Part shown: positions 35,040 through 37,209 of the stretch, one piece after another
Numbering within the stretch: position 1 is the first letter of the stretch
How the letters are laid out: each line of letters begins with the position of its first letter
Source: Chlorobaculum thiosulfatiphilum
GTDB lineage: Bacteria > Bacteroidota > Chlorobiia > Chlorobiales > Chlorobiaceae
Length of the DNA stretch: 37,209 nucleotides
NCBI RefSeq assembly: GCF_006265165.1
Contig: NZ_VDCH01000025.1
Coordinates: 1 to 37,209, forward strand
Direction of reading: 5' to 3'
Position numbers and translations under genes: made by a program
The notes under the pieces: generated by a model
Database searches by the model: none
What the model saw: the letters and a program-made list of their open reading frames with translations, nothing else
What the model was told of the DNA's origin: nothing

Positions 35040-36920
35040 ATGACGATTCTGGAGTACGTCGAGGCTCTCAACCGGCAGTTCAAGACCGGAATTTCCACCG
35101 AACACAGTTATCGCCCGCTGCTTCAGGGGTTGTTGGCGGAGCTGTTGCCGGGCGTCGCGGTGACCAACGAGCCGCAGCGGATCGATTGCGGCGCCCCGGA
35201 CTTCATCCTGACCCGCAAGGGGGTGCCGGTTGGCTACATCGAGGCGAAGGATATTGGCAAGCCACTCGACGGGCGGCAGTTCCGCGAACAGTTCGAGCGC
35301 TACCGCACCTCGCTGCGGAACCTGATTATCACCGACTACCTCGAATTCCGCCTCTTCCGCGACGGCGAGCACTCGGCGACGCTCGCGCTGGCGGAGATTC
35401 GCGACGGGAAGATTGTCGCGCGGCGCGAAAATTTGGATGCTTTCGCGGAGCTGATCCGCGACTTTGGGCGCTACGAGGGGCAGACGATCAGGTCGGCCTC
35501 GAAGCTCTCGAAGATGATGGCCTCGAAGGCGCGCTTGCTGGCTTCGATCATCGTCGAGGCGCTGGCGGCCGACGAGCGTGAGCCTGCGGGCAACCGCGTG
35601 GCCGAGGCCAGCGCGACGTTGCGCGACCAGTTGAGCGCGTTCCGCAAGGTGCTCATCCACGACCTCACGCCACGCCAGTTCGCGGACATCTACGCGCAGA
35701 CAATTGCGTATGGTATGTTCGCCGCCCGCCTGCACGATCCGTCGCTCGAAGATTTCAACCGCAAGGAGGCCGCCGAGCTGATTCCGAAGTCAAATCCCTT
35801 TCTCCGCAAGCTCTTCCAGGGCATCGCGGGCTATGACCTCGACGACCGGATCGCGTGGGTCGTGGATTCGCTGGCCGATCTCTTCAAGGCGACCGACGTC
35901 AAGGCGCTGCTCAGGGATTTCGGCAAGGCGACGCAGCAGCACGACCCGATCATCCATTTCTACGAAACTTTTCTGGCCGAGTACGACCCCGCTTTGCGCA
36001 AAAGTCGTGGCGTCTGGTACACGCCGGAGCCGGTGGTGAACTTCATCGTGCGGGCGGTCGATGAGATTCTAAAGTCGGAATTCAGCCTGCGCAACGGTTT
36101 GGCGGATACGAGCAAGACGACGGTTGAAATCAAGAAGCCGACCCACGACAAGCGCTTCAAGACGGGCTATGTCATGGAAAAACAGGAGGTTCACAAGGTG
36201 CAAATCCTCGACCCGGCGGCTGGCACCGGCACCTTTCTGGCCGAAATCGTCAAGCAGATTCACAAGAGTTTCGAGGGGCAGGAGGGAATCTGGAGTGATT
36301 ATGTCGAAAACCACCTGATTCCACGCCTGAACGGTTTCGAGATTCTGATGGCGTCATATGCGATGGCGCACCTGAAGCTCGACATGCTGCTCGCCGAAAC
36401 CGGTTACAAACCCGCGCGGGATCAGCGGTTCCGGGTTTACCTGACCAATTCGCTGGAGGAGCATCATCCCGAAACGGGAACGCTTTTCGCGAGCTGGCTG
36501 TCGCAGGAGGCGAGCGAGGCGAACTACATCAAGCGCGACACGCCGGTGATGGTGGTGCTCGGCAATCCGCCATACAGCGGGCACTCCGCGAACAAGGGCG
36601 AGTGGATCGAAGGGTTGCTGGGTGATTACAAACAGGAGCCGGGCGGCGGCAGGTTGAAGGAGAAAAATCCGAAATGGCTGAATGACGACTATGTAAAGTT
36701 CATCCGCTACGGTCAGCATTTCGTCGAGAAGAATGGTGAAGGCATTTTGGCCTTTATCAACAATCACAGTTTTCTCGACAACCCGACCTTCCGGGGAATG
36801 CGCTGGCAATTATTGAGGGCGTTCGACAAGATTTATGTGATCGATCTGCACGGCAATGCAAAGAAAAAAGGGCTCTTCGCAGAATATCGTGGGAAGAAGG
36901 GTGTGTATGAGGTAACATAG
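35040..36920 (+). CDS. Single-chain restriction-modification enzyme, truncated by an IS
   Basis: This is a type IIG/ISP-like enzyme that joins DNA cleavage and adenine-N6 methylation in one chain. The N-terminal nuclease domain has the PD-(D/E)XK motif: CGAPDFILTRKG, then VGYIEAKDIGKPL (Asp and EAK). A helical region follows (about 160-320), then the methyltransferase: GVWYTPEPVVNFIV, motif I ILDPAAGTGTFLAEIV and catalytic motif IV GNPPYSG. No helicase motifs lie between. The chain is 626 residues and stops soon after DLHGNAKKK, where homologues go on into a target-recognition region. The last codons and the stop come from the IS that begins at about 36871. The truncated enzyme has probably lost sequence specificity. 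Confidence 0.9.
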   Translation: MTILEYVEALNRQFKTGISTEHSYRPLLQGLLAELLPGVAVTNEPQRIDCGAPDFILTRKGVPVGYIEAKDIGKPLDGRQFREQFERYRTSLRNLIITDYLEFRLFRDGEHSATLALAEIRDGKIVARRENLDAFAELIRDFGRYEGQTIRSASKLSKMMASKARLLASIIVEALAADEREPAGNRVAEASATLRDQLSAFRKVLIHDLTPRQFADIYAQTIAYGMFAARLHDPSLEDFNRKEAAELIPKSNPFLRKLFQGIAGYDLDDRIAWVVDSLADLFKATDVKALLRDFGKATQQHDPIIHFYETFLAEYDPALRKSRGVWYTPEPVVNFIVRAVDEILKSEFSLRNGLADTSKTTVEIKKPTHDKRFKTGYVMEKQEVHKVQILDPAAGTGTFLAEIVKQIHKSFEGQEGIWSDYVENHLIPRLNGFEILMASYAMAHLKLDMLLAETGYKPARDQRFRVYLTNSLEEHHPETGTLFASWLSQEASEANYIKRDTPVMVVLGNPPYSGHSANKGEWIEGLLGDYKQEPGGGRLKEKNPKWLNDDYVKFIRYGQHFVEKNGEGILAFINNHSFLDNPTFRGMRWQLLRAFDKIYVIDLHGNAKKKGLFAEYRGKKGVYEVT

Positions 36921-37209
36921 AGTAATTTTGAGCTTTACCCAACCGCACCTTGATACTCCCATGCAGAGCCTGACGAGCCATTACCACCAACTTTTAGGTC
37001 TTTCCTCAAACTGGAAGGTCGAGAACGTTCATCTGTCGATGAGCGGCAAGCGGGTCGAGATCAGACTGGTCTGTACCGGCAAGCAGGTCGCGTGTCCGGT
37101 ATGCGGTGCATCATGCAGCATTTATGACCATACCACTGAGCAACGATGGCGTCATCTGGATACCATGCAGTTCGAGACCATTCTGGTGGCCTGTTTGCCA
37201 CGTTGTCAA
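36871..37209 (+). mobile_element. ISL3-family insertion sequence, left end (partial)
   Basis: The restriction-modification frame breaks at an apparent left terminal repeat starting GGCTCTTCGCAGAATATCG, which fits the GGCTCTTC-type ends I recall for ISL3 elements. The transposase begins 90 bases in. The element runs past the window end, so the right repeat and the 8-bp target duplication (which should copy the A-rich AAGAAAAA-like bases just before 36871) cannot be seen. Confidence 0.75.
36961..37209 (+). CDS. ISL3-family transposase (5' part)
   Basis: The first 83 codons of a transposase are in frame to the window edge. Its N-terminus, MQSLTSHYHQLLGLSSNWKV, is followed by VEIRLVCTGKQVACPVCGA, a zinc-finger-like Cys pair, and QRWRHLDTMQFETILVACLP. 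This is the characteristic zinc-finger plus RxWRHLD start of ISL3 transposases (DDE type). The catalytic domain lies outside the window. The ATG at 36961 is the natural start for this family, 90 bases inside the element's left end. Confidence 0.85.
   Translation, partial: MQSLTSHYHQLLGLSSNWKVENVHLSMSGKRVEIRLVCTGKQVACPVCGASCSIYDHTTEQRWRHLDTMQFETILVACLPRCQ

Overview
The window looks like part of the chromosome of a green sulfur bacterium (Chlorobiaceae, most likely Chlorobaculum or Chlorobium). The strongest sign is a 77-residue protein at 11064-11297 that resembles the chlorosome envelope proteins CsmB/CsmF. Other signs are the G+C-rich coding regions, the frequent lack of clear Shine-Dalgarno sequences, and intergenic regions full of short palindromic and periodic repeats. 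No tRNA, rRNA or CRISPR array was seen.

Region 1 (1-10.7 kb) is housekeeping. It holds argH, a Tsp/Prc-type S41 protease divergent from class II fructose-bisphosphate aldolase, an M20 amidohydrolase, and a tight minus-strand cluster of 5-formyl-THF cyclo-ligase, polyphosphate kinase, rpiB and a CBS-domain protein. Region 2 (10.7-16.7 kb) holds the chlorosome protein, a large pentapeptide-repeat/TIR protein, a FAH-family hydrolase next to dihydroorotase, a 63-residue protein that may be a ribosomal protein (DUF4295/bL38-like), and a methyltransferase. Region 3 (16.7-25.7 kb) holds a DnaQ-like exonuclease coupled to a cNMP/CBS/DUF294 nucleotidyltransferase with two frameshifts near its 5' end, an SDR-family dehydratase/epimerase, an orphan BMP-type lipoprotein, an MltF-like lytic transglycosylase, a membrane protein and a DEAD-box helicase.

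Region 4 (25.8-33.7 kb) begins with an AT-rich, probably acquired gene that looks like a PD-(D/E)XK nuclease. It is followed by a complete N-type ATPase operon in the order atpD-C-Q-R-B-E-F-A-G. That operon has no atpH (delta), but subunit b carries a delta-like C-terminal domain, and the c subunit has a carboxylate in each helix. Subunit a is split by a one-base frameshift in a C run. Region 5 (33.9-37.2 kb) is accessory: a small secreted proline-rich protein, a secreted phospholipase D-family nuclease, and a single-chain restriction-modification enzyme cut off by an ISL3-family insertion sequence that runs past the window end.

Three one-base contractions in short homopolymers (near 19176, 19274 and 29820) break two otherwise well-conserved genes. 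They are either sequencing errors or real lesions. The most unusual items are the b-delta fusion and two-carboxylate rotor of the N-ATPase, the TIR protein with a Thr where the catalytic Glu is expected, the solitary nuclease-like gene beside a GCAA-capped stem-loop, and several families of small intergenic repeats, one of which shows a covarying stem.
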